The translations under genes were made by a program, and so were the position numbers. DNA of 64,000 nt, from NCBI RefSeq assembly GCF_045920555.1, contig NZ_CP174509.1, forward strand, positions 4,898,001 through 4,962,000. The letters are read 5' to 3'. This document shows, piece by piece, positions 53,262 through 61,271 of the stretch. How positions within the stretch are numbered: position 1 is the stretch's first letter; every line of letters begins with the position of its first letter. The stretch is from Pseudalkalibacillus sp045920555 (GTDB lineage: Bacteria > Bacillota > Bacilli > Bacillales > Fictibacillaceae). The notes below the pieces were generated by a model. It ran no database searches, was not told where the DNA came from, and saw only the letters and a program-made list of their open reading frames with translations.

Positions 53262-54298
53262 TTTGTATCCCCCTCCTTCTCAGCTGATTTCCTGACGATT
53301 AATAATGGCGTATACCGGAATACATCTGGTTCTGTTTCATCGGTTTTCTTTATTTTTTTGAGTAATAGATTGACTGCCTTCGTCCCCATTTCAAATGTCG
53401 GTTGCGCAACTGTTGTCAATGGTGGGGAGTGGATCGTTGAGAATGAAACTTCATCGATCGTAACCAAGCCGACATCCCTTCCAATTTTAATCTCTTTTTC
53501 AGTCACATAGCTCAAGAACTCCATCAAGGTCAAATCGTTTCCGGTTATGATCGCTTGCGGCGGTTCCTCTAATGAAAACAGTTCCTCAATCCCCTGTTTC
53601 AATTCTTGAATTTCCATTGCTTGGATGTATTCTTTCCGATTAGGTAATCCATGGGACTCGAGTGCTTTCCTGTAGCCTTTGATCCGTTCGATACGCGGTG
53701 TGATATTCTCGATTATTGACGCTGTAATGATTGCGATACGTTCGTATCCGTTTTGAACGAGATGATCTACAGCCATCCGGGAAGCCTTTTCATTGTCGAG
53801 CATTACTGTATCCACCGTTATGCCTTCAACGAGGCGGTCCATGAATACGATCGGAAATTTCGCATCGATCAGACGCTGGTAAATTTCCATATTCCCACTC
53901 GTCGGAAATACGATCAAACCGTCCACTTGCTTAGCGAGTAACGTCTCGATGTACTTCTTTTCTTTCTGCGGATCATCATCTGCGTTACACACAATTGTGG
54001 AGACATCCTCATCACTGCAGACATCTTCTATCGACCGGATCACTTGTGTAGAAAAAGTGTGAAGGATGTTTGCCACAATGACTCCGATCGTGGACGTATT
54101 CTTCTTCTTCAAACTCCTTGCAACTACATTCGGTTGATAATTCAGTTCTGAAATCGCTTTCTTTATTCTCGAACGTGTATCCTCACCCATGTAGTCAAAA
54201 CGCTCATTAAGATACTGGGAGACAGTACTTTTGGAAACACCCGCTCGTTTGGCGACATCGCCTATCGTAACCTTATTGATTGGCATAATAATCTTCAT
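53258..54298 (-). CDS. kdgR: LacI-family transcriptional regulator (KdgR-like)
   Basis: The 346-residue repressor has an N-terminal HTH (VTIGDVAKRAGVSKSTVSQY, hinge near 60) and a periplasmic-binding-like effector domain with VIVANILHTFSTQVIRSIED and the MDRLVEG motif. It is first in the operon and directly followed by kdgK; a perfect 16-bp palindrome and a cre-like site lie just upstream, so it likely represses the whole operon until KDG or a related sugar acid binds. GalR/RbsR-like identities are possible but the context favours KdgR. Confidence 0.9.
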   Translation of the reverse strand: MKIIMPINKVTIGDVAKRAGVSKSTVSQYLNERFDYMGEDTRSRIKKAISELNYQPNVVARSLKKKNTSTIGVIVANILHTFSTQVIRSIEDVCSDEDVSTIVCNADDDPQKEKKYIETLLAKQVDGLIVFPTSGNMEIYQRLIDAKFPIVFMDRLVEGITVDTVMLDNEKASRMAVDHLVQNGYERIAIITASIIENITPRIERIKGYRKALESHGLPNRKEYIQAMEIQELKQGIEELFSLEEPPQAIITGNDLTLMEFLSYVTEKEIKIGRDVGLVTIDEVSFSTIHSPPLTTVAQPTFEMGTKAVNLLLKKIKKTDETEPDVFRYTPLLIVRKSAEKEGDTK

Positions 54299-54325
54299 TC
54301 CCTAAATGATTCATTGTTTTTGATA

Positions 54326-54354
54326 ACTAAACCGGTTTAGTAAATCGGTTTAGT
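54326..54354 (-). promoter_or_regulatory. Putative KdgR operator
   Basis: ACTAAACCGGTTTAGT (54326-54341) is a perfect palindrome, immediately followed by a second, imperfect copy TAAATCGGTTTAGT. The central CCGG with TAAA flanks is typical of LacI-family sites. Confidence 0.8.
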
Positions 54355-54369
54355 GGAAGTATAAAACAA

Positions 54370-54385
54370 ATGAAAGCGCTTTTCA
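54370..54385 (-). promoter_or_regulatory. Putative CcpA (cre) site
   Basis: ATGAAAGCGCTTTTCA differs from the ideal cre palindrome TGAAAGCGCTTTCA by one inserted T. Located upstream of the KdgR operator, it would mediate glucose repression of the uronate operon. Confidence 0.65.
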
Positions 54386-54420
54386 ATAGAAATTTCAGAA
54401 TTTTTTTAGTTAAAACAAAA

Positions 54421-54452
54421 AACACCCTCGAATCAATCAACGAGAGTGTTTC
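54421..54452 (-). terminator. Terminator of the iron alcohol dehydrogenase gene
   Basis: On the minus strand AACACTCTCG and CGAGGGTGTT pair around TTGATTGATT and are followed by TTTTTTG; it closely matches the one at 43224-43249. Confidence 0.9.
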
Positions 54453-54463
54453 TTTATGATTTT

Positions 54464-55657
54464 CTACTTTACCTTTGCTTCAGTTTTAAACTGGTAATCA
54501 AAACATATTTGGTAGAGTTCTTCTAGTTCATTTTGGGTTGGGACTCGAGGATTGTTGACTGGGCTGCCGCTGTCGATCGCATCAGTTGCCATTTTTTGAA
54601 TCACTTGATCAAAGGCTCCTTTATCAATCCCCCAGTTCCTAAGGTTCGGGATATTCAGCTGCGAGCAAAGCTCCTTCACAGATTCGACTGCAATGTCAGC
54701 AGCTTCTTCATTTGATAGCAATTGGCCAGGCTTGAAGATCCGGCCTAACTCCGCCAACCTATCAGTACACATCTCCTTGCTGAATTCCAGAGCTGCAGGC
54801 AGCAACATTGCATTTGAATAGCCGTGCGGAACATGGAAGAGCGCTCCGATCGGTCTAGACATTCCATGTACAAGACAGACAGAAGCATTGGTAAAAGCGA
54901 TCCCTGCTTGCAGGGCACCGAGAGACATCGCTTCCCTGGCGTCGATGTTGCCCCCATCCTTGTAAGCGGTCATAAGATTTTCGACGATCAGTTTCATGGC
55001 TGATAACGCGAATGTATCGGTCATTGGATGAGAAAGCTTGGAAAGATACGCCTCGATGGCATGGCTGAGCGCATCGACACCAGTAGCTGCCGTAATAGAT
55101 TGCGGAGAAGATACCGTCAACAATGGGTCGACGATCGCTACCTCTGGCATGAACGCAGGCTGTTTGATCATCATTTTGATATCGTCTCTCGTATTCGTAA
55201 TCACCGTCACATCGGTTGCTTCCGAACCTGTCCCGCCAGTCGTCGGGATCGCGATATGCGGTAGCGGTTTGTTCTTCACTTTTTCACACCCGGGTCTATA
55301 ATCGCCTATGTAACCTTCATTTTTCGCCAGGACAGCAATCGCTTTCGCCGTGTCGATACAGCTTCCTCCGCCGATAGAGACGACAAGATCACATTGCTCA
55401 ATTTTTAAAAGTTCTAATCCCTTGCTTACATACCGATCTGTCGGCTCAGATTCAATACCTTGGTAAACCCTGCTTTCGACTCCTTCAATTTTCAAGTGAT
55501 CCTGACAAAGCGAGACATAGCCAAGTCCATCCATCACCTTATCGCTGACGATGAGTGCCTTCTTCCCTCTTGCCACAGCTTCCAATCCAACATTATCAAG
55601 AGCTCCACGCCCATAATAAATCTCATGAGGGGTACGGAGTATTGCAAACTTCTCCAC
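54464..55657 (-). CDS. Iron-containing alcohol dehydrogenase
   Basis: The 397-residue protein has the group III ADH pattern: NAD-binding SIGGGSCIDTAKAIAVL (about 95-111), GGTGSEATDVTVI, and the metal ligands within ATGVDALSHAIEAY (about 195-208) and VCLVHGMSRPIGALFHVPHG (about 265-284). Methanol, propanediol, lactaldehyde and other alcohols are known substrates of the family. It lies downstream of the YjiH-like transporter gene by 26 bases, a likely two-gene operon, and directly upstream of the kdgR operon. I cannot assign the alcohol. Confidence 0.92.
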   Translation of the reverse strand: MEKFAILRTPHEIYYGRGALDNVGLEAVARGKKALIVSDKVMDGLGYVSLCQDHLKIEGVESRVYQGIESEPTDRYVSKGLELLKIEQCDLVVSIGGGSCIDTAKAIAVLAKNEGYIGDYRPGCEKVKNKPLPHIAIPTTGGTGSEATDVTVITNTRDDIKMMIKQPAFMPEVAIVDPLLTVSSPQSITAATGVDALSHAIEAYLSKLSHPMTDTFALSAMKLIVENLMTAYKDGGNIDAREAMSLGALQAGIAFTNASVCLVHGMSRPIGALFHVPHGYSNAMLLPAALEFSKEMCTDRLAELGRIFKPGQLLSNEEAADIAVESVKELCSQLNIPNLRNWGIDKGAFDQVIQKMATDAIDSGSPVNNPRVPTQNELEELYQICFDYQFKTEAKVK

Positions 55658-55682
55658 TTGATCCTCTCCTTTTTATATTTTA

Positions 55683-57017
55683 TCAAAGTACCAAATAAGC
55701 GATCGGTGTCACGATGATGAGTGTCAAAATTGTACGCTCAATCCAAATGAGGAGCATTTTCCATATGCTGATCGGAATTTCAGTCGAAAGAATACAAGGT
55801 ATCAATGCTGAGAAAAACATGATGGCAGATACGGATAAAACCCCGATGACAAAGCGAGTGATCAAAGGTGCGTCAACGACCAGCAATGCTGGCAAGAACA
55901 TCTCGGCAATTTCGATGGCTGCTGCTTTTGCAGCAAGCAATGGCTCTGGGATTTGCAATAAAGCTGTAAATGGATAAAAAATATAGCCTAGAATATCGAA
56001 AAACGGAGTGAATTCAGCAAGTATGAGACTGAGTAATCCAACCGACATGATCGAAGGCAGAATCGCCATCGTCATGATGAATCCGTCCTTCAGATTATCC
56101 CAGGCATTTTTCCCAAAAGTAGGCGCACCCTTTGCTGCATCCATTGCCTGGTTCCACGCACCTTGCACCCTGTTCCCGGTAGGTTTCGTTTCCGGCGTAC
56201 CTTCTCTTCCTTGAAAATAGTCATCACTCATACTTTTTAATGGGTAGATGCGGACGGTAATCGCCGTAACCAGAAACGTCACAAGCAAGGTAACCCAGAA
56301 GTATGTGTTCCAGATCTCCATCAATCCAAGGGTATTCGCCACGACAATCATGAACGTCGCCGAAACGGTCGAGAATCCAGTTGCGATGATTGCCGCTTCC
56401 TTTATGGTGTACTTCCCTTCTTTAAAAACACGGTTCGTGATCAGCAGGCCGATCGAATAGCTTCCGACGAATGAAGCAACAGCATCAATCGCTGAACGTC
56501 CTGGCGTCTTCCAGATAGGACGCATGATTGGTTGAACCATTACACCGATGAACTCAAGCAATCCATAACCGACAAGCAATGCTAAAAATACTGCCCCGAT
56601 AGGGACAAGCAGTCCGACGGGAATGACAAGCTTTTCAAAAAGGAACGGTCCCATGTTCGGCGCCATTATCCACGCTGGTCCAATCTTGAACATGATGAGT
56701 ATCGAAGCGAAAAGACCGAGTACTTTGAGAACGGAAAAGACAAGCGTTACGATGTCCTTCCTCCACGTTTTTGAATAAAAAGGAAAAGCAGCCCCGAGCA
56801 TGATGACGAGCAATGCATAATAAGGGATCATAGAAGGAAAAGTCGTTTGAAACCAAGTGACAAGATGATCGAGCGGTATTGAGGATTTCTCATTGATGGT
56901 AATCGGGATGAAAAACATGAAAATCCCGATTGCACTGAAAAAAATGAACTTCCCAACCGCCGTACCATGTGACTGAGTTGGTACATTTGGATTCAAGCCA
57001 GGATTAGATTGCGCCAT
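55683..57017 (-). CDS. YjiH-family multispanning membrane protein with nucleoside-recognition-like gate domain
   Basis: The ATG at 57017 with AGGAGG 8 bases upstream gives 444 residues. About ten membrane helices are predicted, with the gate/nucleoside-recognition motif GFSTVSATFMIVVANTLGL (about residue 210) and LAAKAAAIEIAEMFLPALLV. It resembles YjiH and spore-maturation-like transport proteins, whose substrates are poorly known; nucleosides and organic acids have been suggested. Its partner in the operon is the iron alcohol dehydrogenase. A tandem-repeat region and terminator lie upstream. Confidence 0.83.
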   Translation of the reverse strand: MAQSNPGLNPNVPTQSHGTAVGKFIFFSAIGIFMFFIPITINEKSSIPLDHLVTWFQTTFPSMIPYYALLVIMLGAAFPFYSKTWRKDIVTLVFSVLKVLGLFASILIMFKIGPAWIMAPNMGPFLFEKLVIPVGLLVPIGAVFLALLVGYGLLEFIGVMVQPIMRPIWKTPGRSAIDAVASFVGSYSIGLLITNRVFKEGKYTIKEAAIIATGFSTVSATFMIVVANTLGLMEIWNTYFWVTLLVTFLVTAITVRIYPLKSMSDDYFQGREGTPETKPTGNRVQGAWNQAMDAAKGAPTFGKNAWDNLKDGFIMTMAILPSIMSVGLLSLILAEFTPFFDILGYIFYPFTALLQIPEPLLAAKAAAIEIAEMFLPALLVVDAPLITRFVIGVLSVSAIMFFSALIPCILSTEIPISIWKMLLIWIERTILTLIIVTPIAYLVL

Positions 57018-57111
57018 CTGAAAACCTCCTCGTTTACACAATATTCAGTTAATTATATGTATTGATATCTTCCCTATCTCTTCTGAATCTCCTTCATTAA
57101 TTTATAAATAC

Positions 57112-57186
57112 ATCAGGCTTGGAAACGTGGATCGGCGCATAAAATTATAATTTGGCGCATAAATCTAAAATCGGCTCATTTAAAAG
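57112..57186. repeat. Degenerate tandem array of about 20-nt period
   Basis: Units carrying ATCGGCGCATAAAATTATAA, TTTGGCGCATAAATCTAAAA and TCGGCTCATTTAAAAGTTCC follow each other at 20-base steps, just upstream of the RidA terminator. The same GGCGCATAA/GGCTTATA theme occurs at 43147-43219. Confidence 0.6.
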
Positions 57187-57200
57187 TTCCCAATAGAAAA

Positions 57201-57229
57201 CCTTCTAAGAAACTTTCACTTAGAAGGGT
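57201..57229 (-). terminator. Terminator of the ridA-like gene
   Basis: CCTTCTAAG and CTTAGAAGG pair around TGAAAGTTT, and TTTTC follows on the minus strand. Confidence 0.85.
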
Positions 57230-57243
57230 CTTTTAAGTATTTT

Positions 57244-57711
57244 TCACTTCAACGCTACCAGCAAATCGGTTTCAACAGCTGCATTTCCTGGCAGGGCGGA
57301 AACGCCAACTGCACATCTGGCATGCTTTCCATTTTCACCGAACACTTGCATCAAAAGTTCAGATGAGCCGTTGATCACGCCCGGCACCTCTGCAAACCCT
57401 TGTCCACAGTTGACGTATCCCGTTACTTTCACGATACGATCCACTAGACGAAAACATCCGACGACTTCCTTTATGATGGCGAGATGGTTCAATGTCGTAA
57501 TTTTTGCTGCTTCATATCCCTCTTCAATGGAGAGATCCGTTCCTACCTGACCTTTGTATGGAAGCTCGCCATTCCATTTACAGGTCACTCCACTTATGAA
57601 TAGAAACTGGCCGCTTCTAACTGATCCGAGATAATGTCCGGAAGGTTTTGGCGCCTCAGGTAATTCTAAACCAAGAGATTGAAGCTGTTCATCCACTTTT
57701 TCACAATTCAT
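57244..57711 (-). CDS. RidA (YjgF/YER057c/UK114) family deaminase
   Basis: The 155-residue protein belongs to the RidA superfamily: LFISGVTCKWNGELPYKGQV, the YVNCGQGFAEVPGVINGSSE strand, and HARCAVGVSALPGNAAVETD, where the Arg (about 132) corresponds to the substrate-carboxylate-binding Arg of RidA. The family hydrolyses reactive enamines/imines. It is somewhat longer than typical RidA (about 130) and closer to the YjgH/2-aminomuconate deaminase type. It closes an operon beginning with the GntR gene, ferredoxin and a small Cys protein. Confidence 0.9.
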   Translation of the reverse strand: MNCEKVDEQLQSLGLELPEAPKPSGHYLGSVRSGQFLFISGVTCKWNGELPYKGQVGTDLSIEEGYEAAKITTLNHLAIIKEVVGCFRLVDRIVKVTGYVNCGQGFAEVPGVINGSSELLMQVFGENGKHARCAVGVSALPGNAAVETDLLVALK

Positions 57712-57741
57712 TTTCAGCTTCCCTTCTGTATCTTTTTTAAA

Positions 57742-57948
57742 TCAAAAGGTCCCAGTCATGAAGCTTTTTTCATCTGGCTCTCCAAACTGTTCCCTGATTT
57801 TAAATTTACAAGTGTTATGTGTATAGTAGATTTTCAAGCTTGCGTTCCGATTGCATAATAAACATTTGGTTCCGTCTGGTGCTTTACAAATATGAGGAAC
57901 ATTCAACAGGTTGATCGCTTTTTTGAAGTGATGTTTGCAGAGCCACAT
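57742..57948 (-). CDS. Small Cys/His-rich protein, possible zinc or redox protein
   Basis: The ATG at 57948 has GAGGTGG just upstream, giving 68 residues. Cys4 with His6/His7, Cys21, Cys29, Cys32 (CLLC) and Cys47 suggest a zinc ribbon or small metal-binding fold. There is no family I recognise. Placed between the ferredoxin and RidA genes in a tight operon, it may be an accessory factor of the same pathway. An in-frame ATG at 57975 would add nine residues without a better ribosome site. Confidence 0.65.
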   Translation of the reverse strand: MWLCKHHFKKAINLLNVPHICKAPDGTKCLLCNRNASLKIYYTHNTCKFKIREQFGEPDEKSFMTGTF

Positions 57949-58000
57949 ATTTTCCACCTCGTTACCTTCTATCAATTGAAACTGAAGCCAGTTTTACGTT

Positions 58001-58354
58001 TTATTTTTCAACTGCTACTTTCTCTTTCTTGATTTTATCCGGCTTTCTCTTTTTGACTGTTTTCGTTACTTCTTCATCCCACGACACTGTCACATCGCCA
58101 TTTGTTACGAACGACTGGCATCCAAGCCGGTACCCTTTGTCCAACCATTCATCACCTAACTTCCGGCGTTCCTGGACTTTCACCTTATCAAGAAATTCAG
58201 CGCCTTCTTCTATTTTACAAACGCATGTCCCACAAATTCCGCCACCACATTTATTGGGGAGATCACCATCATATCTTAGAGACATCCTTAGAATATTCGA
58301 GTTTTCCGGAACTTCAATCACTTTACCGCTCGTCAAGTAATTAATATTCGGCAT
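58001..58354 (-). CDS. 2Fe-2S ferredoxin (plant/adrenodoxin-like)
   Basis: The 117-residue protein has the cluster ligands Cys36, Cys41, Cys44 and Cys79 in the motif CGGGICGTC and a later RLGCQSF, typical of the fer2 family. A basic C-terminal tail (VTKTVKKRKPDKIKKEKVAV) is unusual and may dock a partner. GGGAGG precedes the ATG. It is the first of the ferredoxin-small protein-RidA genes and has a GntR-type palindrome upstream, suggesting it delivers electrons to an oxygenase regulated with it. Confidence 0.92.
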   Translation of the reverse strand: MPNINYLTSGKVIEVPENSNILRMSLRYDGDLPNKCGGGICGTCVCKIEEGAEFLDKVKVQERRKLGDEWLDKGYRLGCQSFVTNGDVTVSWDEEVTKTVKKRKPDKIKKEKVAVEK

Positions 58355-58379
58355 AGTTTAGTCCTCCCTGTTATGTTCT

Positions 58380-58396
58380 TGGTATACAATATACCA
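58380..58396 (-). promoter_or_regulatory. Putative GntR/FCD operator upstream of the ferredoxin gene
   Basis: TGGTATACAATATACCA is a perfect palindrome with TGGTATA/TATACCA arms, 25 bases upstream of the ferredoxin ATG. It fits the FadR-type consensus TNGTNNACNA when its halves are joined, and recurs at 63612-63620 and 63718-63727. Confidence 0.7.
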
Positions 58397-58484
58397 TATT
58401 AAAAATATTCTGACAACTGAATTTTCGAAAAACTTCACTTTTTGTCTAGGAATGTGGGGAATTCATTTTGATAGAGTTAACGAA

Positions 58485-58494
58485 TGGTATACCG
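58485..58494 (-). promoter_or_regulatory. Possible second GntR-type half site
   Basis: TGGTATACCG, one base from the 63718 site, lies between the ferredoxin and GntR genes. Confidence 0.4.
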
Positions 58495-58539
58495 AGGTGG
58501 TGTCCTTGAGGGATGAGTCGTATTAATGAAAATAAAAAA

Positions 58540-58563
58540 GCCGGGCCATTGATCGCCCGTGCC
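58540..58563 (-). terminator. Terminator of the GntR gene
   Basis: GCACGGGC and GCCCGGC pair around GATCAATG on the minus strand, followed by TTTTTT, 4 bases beyond the stop. Confidence 0.75.
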
Positions 58564-58566
58564 TTC

Positions 58567-59247
58567 TTATTGGCTTGTTTTCCGCTTTTCTTTTTGTTGT
58601 TCGAGGAAATTGATATAAGCTTTTTTAGAGTTTTCAATATGGATCTTAGTCTGGTATTCAGCCATTTCGACTTCTTTATCGCGAAGAGCCTTCATGATCT
58701 GAATGTGCTCTCTTAACGATTCCTTTCGTCGTCCAGGTGTTTCATATCCCATGTTTGCGGACATTTGGATATAATCCGTCAGACCTGAAAGAATTTCGTA
58801 CAGCTTTGGACTTTTAGAAGCTTTATAAAGAAGAAGGTTCATATTGATATGCTCATTATCGAAGTCTTCGTGGTCATTTTTCTCGAGCTCTTCTAATTCT
58901 TTGATCTTCTTATCAAATTCTTTTTGGGTTGCTTCATCCATCTTTTGTGCAGCAAGTTTTGCAGCAAGCACCTCAAGTGAAGAAAGAATCGTAAATACTT
59001 CGATGACTTCCTCTTCAGAAATGTTGGAAACAATGACTCCCTTTCGAGGAACCGTTTTAACGAAGCCCTGGGATTCAAGGCGGAATAACGCTTCTCGGAT
59101 CGGAGTCCGGCTTATGTTCAATTTCGTTGCCAGTTCGCGCTCGATCAGACGGTCTCCAGGCTTGAATTCGCCTTCTAAAATCAGATCCTTCAAATATCTG
59201 TATGCACGTTCACGAATGGATAACAGTTCATCTTCTGCCCATCTCAT
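58567..59247 (-). CDS. GntR-family regulator with FCD ligand domain
   Basis: The ATG at 59247 has TAGGTGA upstream; a GTG four codons earlier overlaps that site. The protein, about 226 residues, has a winged HTH (RLIERELATKLNISRTPIREA, about 38-58) and an FCD-type all-helical ligand domain with the metal-site pattern D...H...H (EDFDNEHINMNLLLYKASK and the later LREHIQIMKALRDKEVEMA). FCD regulators sense organic acids. TGGTATACCA-type palindromes near this gene and the oxygenase gene are candidate targets. Confidence 0.92.
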   Translation of the reverse strand: MRWAEDELLSIRERAYRYLKDLILEGEFKPGDRLIERELATKLNISRTPIREALFRLESQGFVKTVPRKGVIVSNISEEEVIEVFTILSSLEVLAAKLAAQKMDEATQKEFDKKIKELEELEKNDHEDFDNEHINMNLLLYKASKSPKLYEILSGLTDYIQMSANMGYETPGRRKESLREHIQIMKALRDKEVEMAEYQTKIHIENSKKAYINFLEQQKEKRKTSQ

Positions 59248-59411
59248 ATTAAAAGTCACCTACTTAGCTTTTCCCTATAAATCGTTACCCCGGCTCGATA
59301 ATGATTTATAGTAATATTTGACTGCGACGGTTACATCCTTTTTTCCCTATTTTAGCAGATTCTTTACTATAATTTCATTTTTCATTCATTTTATTTGCGA
59401 AATCTCATGAT

Positions 59412-59518
59412 TTGATCGTGCAACTTTAAAGGGGAATCGAGCCTTTCAGAGTTAGTCGAGCAACTTTAGGAATTCATCGAGCAACTTTTAGGAGTCGTTG
59501 CGCAACTTAGTAAGATGG
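59412..59518. repeat. Degenerate tandem array of about 20-nt period
   Basis: Five units read ATCGTGCAACTTTAAAGG, ATCGAGCCTTTCAGAG, TCGAGCAACTTTAGGAATTC, ATCGAGCAACTTTTAGGA and GTTGCGCAACTTAGTA in direct tandem, at 20-21 base spacing. The 355-base gap between the GntR start and the ChrA-like gene shows no coding sequence. Confidence 0.75.
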
Positions 59519-59564
59519 TACCACTTTAAATGCCCTGGTGGAACTTCTTATGTAAAATGGAAAT

Positions 59565-59594
59565 AGAGATGACCCGTAAAACCATGAGCCATCT
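59565..59594 (-). terminator. Weak terminator after the chromate-family pair
   Basis: On the minus strand GAGATGGC and GTCATCTC can pair; the following U-tract is short (TATTTCC). Confidence 0.45.
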
Positions 59595-59614
59595 CCTTTA
59601 ATGAGATTTTCCAT

Positions 59615-60145
59615 TTAGGAAAGAAATATGCCACCGTAACCTAGTGCGCAAAGAATGATGAGTGCTGGATGGATCTTGATTTTGTACAACAAAAGCCAGC
59701 CAGCTGCCGTCAAAATCAACAAATGTACCATCCCGCTCGTTTCAAACGCAGTGATGAAAAACTGGTATGCCAAAACTCCGAGTAAAATTGCAATCACTGG
59801 CTGGACGGATCCAGTCAACAACTTCACATGTGGAGAATCTTTAAATAAATTCACAAACTTGAACAAGATGATGACTGCTATTGCAGATGGCAATATCGTA
59901 GCTGCAAGCGCAATCAACATACCTGGAATTCCGCCCACTTGGTAACCGATAAAGCCGCCCATTTTGGTCGCAATCGGGCCTGGCAGAACATTTGCGATCG
60001 CTAAAAGATCTCCGAATTCACGTATAGTCATCCATTCATAACGGTTCACGACCTCATTTTGAACCAGGGGTATTGTAGAAGGTCCTCCCCCATAACCGAG
60101 CAAATTGGAAATGAAGAATGCCCAGAAAATATCCCAATAGATCAT
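59615..60145 (-). CDS. Half-size chromate/anion transporter family protein (second of pair)
   Basis: The 176-residue membrane protein has five to six helices and the CHR-family motifs GYGGGPSTIPLVQNEVV near the N-terminus and ANVLPGPIATKMGGFIGYQV (about 50-69). Half-size CHR proteins work as pairs of paralogues; this one overlaps its upstream partner by 4 bases. Within a catabolic operon it may export or import an oxyanion or organic anion; chromate resistance is only one of the family functions. No single CHR full-length partner exists here. Confidence 0.88.
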   Translation of the reverse strand: MIYWDIFWAFFISNLLGYGGGPSTIPLVQNEVVNRYEWMTIREFGDLLAIANVLPGPIATKMGGFIGYQVGGIPGMLIALAATILPSAIAVIILFKFVNLFKDSPHVKLLTGSVQPVIAILLGVLAYQFFITAFETSGMVHLLILTAAGWLLLYKIKIHPALIILCALGYGGIFLS

Positions 60146-60744
60146 ACGCTCTCTTCCTTTCGCTCGACAGGGATTTCCTCAGAGTCAGAAGAAGCCTTCA
60201 GTCTATTCCTGTAGGTGGCAACAGTGAAAGCCCCCACCAAACAGGCCCCGATCATGACTCCAGGATGGACGTTCAATAATTGGAGGACGACAAGCGATAT
60301 ACCAGACAATGCGAGCATGATCGGAAACCCTAGACCTTTACGAGCTTTGTCCGCAAATTTATACGCCATTTCGAGCAGCATGATCCCGATGATCGGGGTA
60401 ACGCCTGCCACCATCCCACTTACGAATGGGGAACTTCGATATTTGTATAAAATACCAAGCATGCCGATCATTCCGATCAGCGACGGTAAAATATGTGCAA
60501 GAATCGCAATCACTGCCCCTAAGCTTCCTTTGACCTTATAGCCGATATAGGCTGCCATTTTCGTAGCGATCGGCCCCGGAAGTGTATTCGCAAGGGCTAA
60601 AGTCTGCCCGAATTCATCTTCTGTCATCCATTTATATTTCTTCACTGTTTCATATTCGATCAGTGGAATCGTCGAAGGGCCGCCCCCATAACCAGTCACA
60701 CCGGTCCTTGCGAAACCGATCGTAAGGTCCAAGAATGGTTTCAA
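60142..60744 (-). CDS. Half-size chromate/anion transporter family protein (first of pair)
   Basis: The 200-residue membrane protein shares GYGGGPSTIPLIEYETV near the start and ANTLPGPIATKMAAYIGYKV with its downstream partner, indicating gene duplication. Helix count is about six. It ends in a basic and acidic tail (SDSEEIPVERKEESV). AAGGAG precedes the ATG. It follows the GlcG/HbpS-like gene by about 30 bases. Which anion the pair moves is unknown. Confidence 0.88.
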   Translation of the reverse strand: MKPFLDLTIGFARTGVTGYGGGPSTIPLIEYETVKKYKWMTEDEFGQTLALANTLPGPIATKMAAYIGYKVKGSLGAVIAILAHILPSLIGMIGMLGILYKYRSSPFVSGMVAGVTPIIGIMLLEMAYKFADKARKGLGFPIMLALSGISLVVLQLLNVHPGVMIGACLVGAFTVATYRNRLKASSDSEEIPVERKEESV

Positions 60745-60774
60745 TTCAATCTCCTTCTTTCTTTAACACCGCGA

Positions 60775-61254
60775 TTATTTCTTAATATCTGCTTCCGTCA
60801 CAACTTCATGTCCTGCAGACTTCAGATGCTCCTGTAATGCTCTGAGTGCAGCCGTTCCGACAGCCGTATCCTGTTCACCATTCCCGCCGCTTACACCGAT
60901 TCCGCCGATCACTTCTCCATCAACCACGATCGGAAACCCACCGACGAATACAGCGAATTTACCCGGTAGCATCTGTTGGATGCCAAATGCTTCATTTCCT
61001 GGCAGTACCGGCCCATTGGGTTCTTTATTGAATAGATGGGTGGATCGTTTATGCCCTGCTGCTGTGAAAGCTTTCGCAATCGCAATCTCTGGTCCCGTAA
61101 TACGTGCGCCGTTCATTCGCTCGAGGGCAATCAAGTTCCCACCGTCATCGACGACGGCGATCGTTTCCAGGACGTTGATTTCTTCTGATTTATTCTTTGC
61201 TTCTTCTATGATCAACTTCGCTTCTTCCAATTCGAGTTTCAACATTGTTTTCAT
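60775..61254 (-). CDS. GlcG/HbpS-family protein (DUF336)
   Basis: The 159-residue protein has the GlcG/HbpS fold: AVVDDGGNLIALERMNGA, IAIAKAFTAAGHKRSTHLF, GGFPIVVDGEVIGGIGVSGG (about 112-131). In other bacteria these are found with glycolate or diol metabolism genes, and HbpS binds haem, but no enzymatic role is settled. Its ATG follows AGGAGG. The gene stands between the aldehyde dehydrogenase and transporter genes in one operon, which suggests a part in the same pathway. Confidence 0.9.
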   Translation of the reverse strand: MKTMLKLELEEAKLIIEEAKNKSEEINVLETIAVVDDGGNLIALERMNGARITGPEIAIAKAFTAAGHKRSTHLFNKEPNGPVLPGNEAFGIQQMLPGKFAVFVGGFPIVVDGEVIGGIGVSGGNGEQDTAVGTAALRALQEHLKSAGHEVVTEADIKK

Positions 61255-61271
61255 GGTCTGTTTCCTCCTAA

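Noticed and set aside
57112..57186. Riboswitch or leader RNA for the YjiH-type gene
   Set aside because: The text is a tandem repeat without a defined stem pattern and lies between a gene start and a terminator of the next operon; I could not fold a known riboswitch core.
58446..58637. Short minus-strand frame overlapping the GntR terminator
   Set aside because: It overlaps the 3' end of the GntR gene in another frame and crosses a terminator; it is not a plausible gene.
59412..59518. CRISPR array
   Set aside because: The units of about 20 bases are degenerate and contiguous, with no unique spacers between them, and no cas gene is present.
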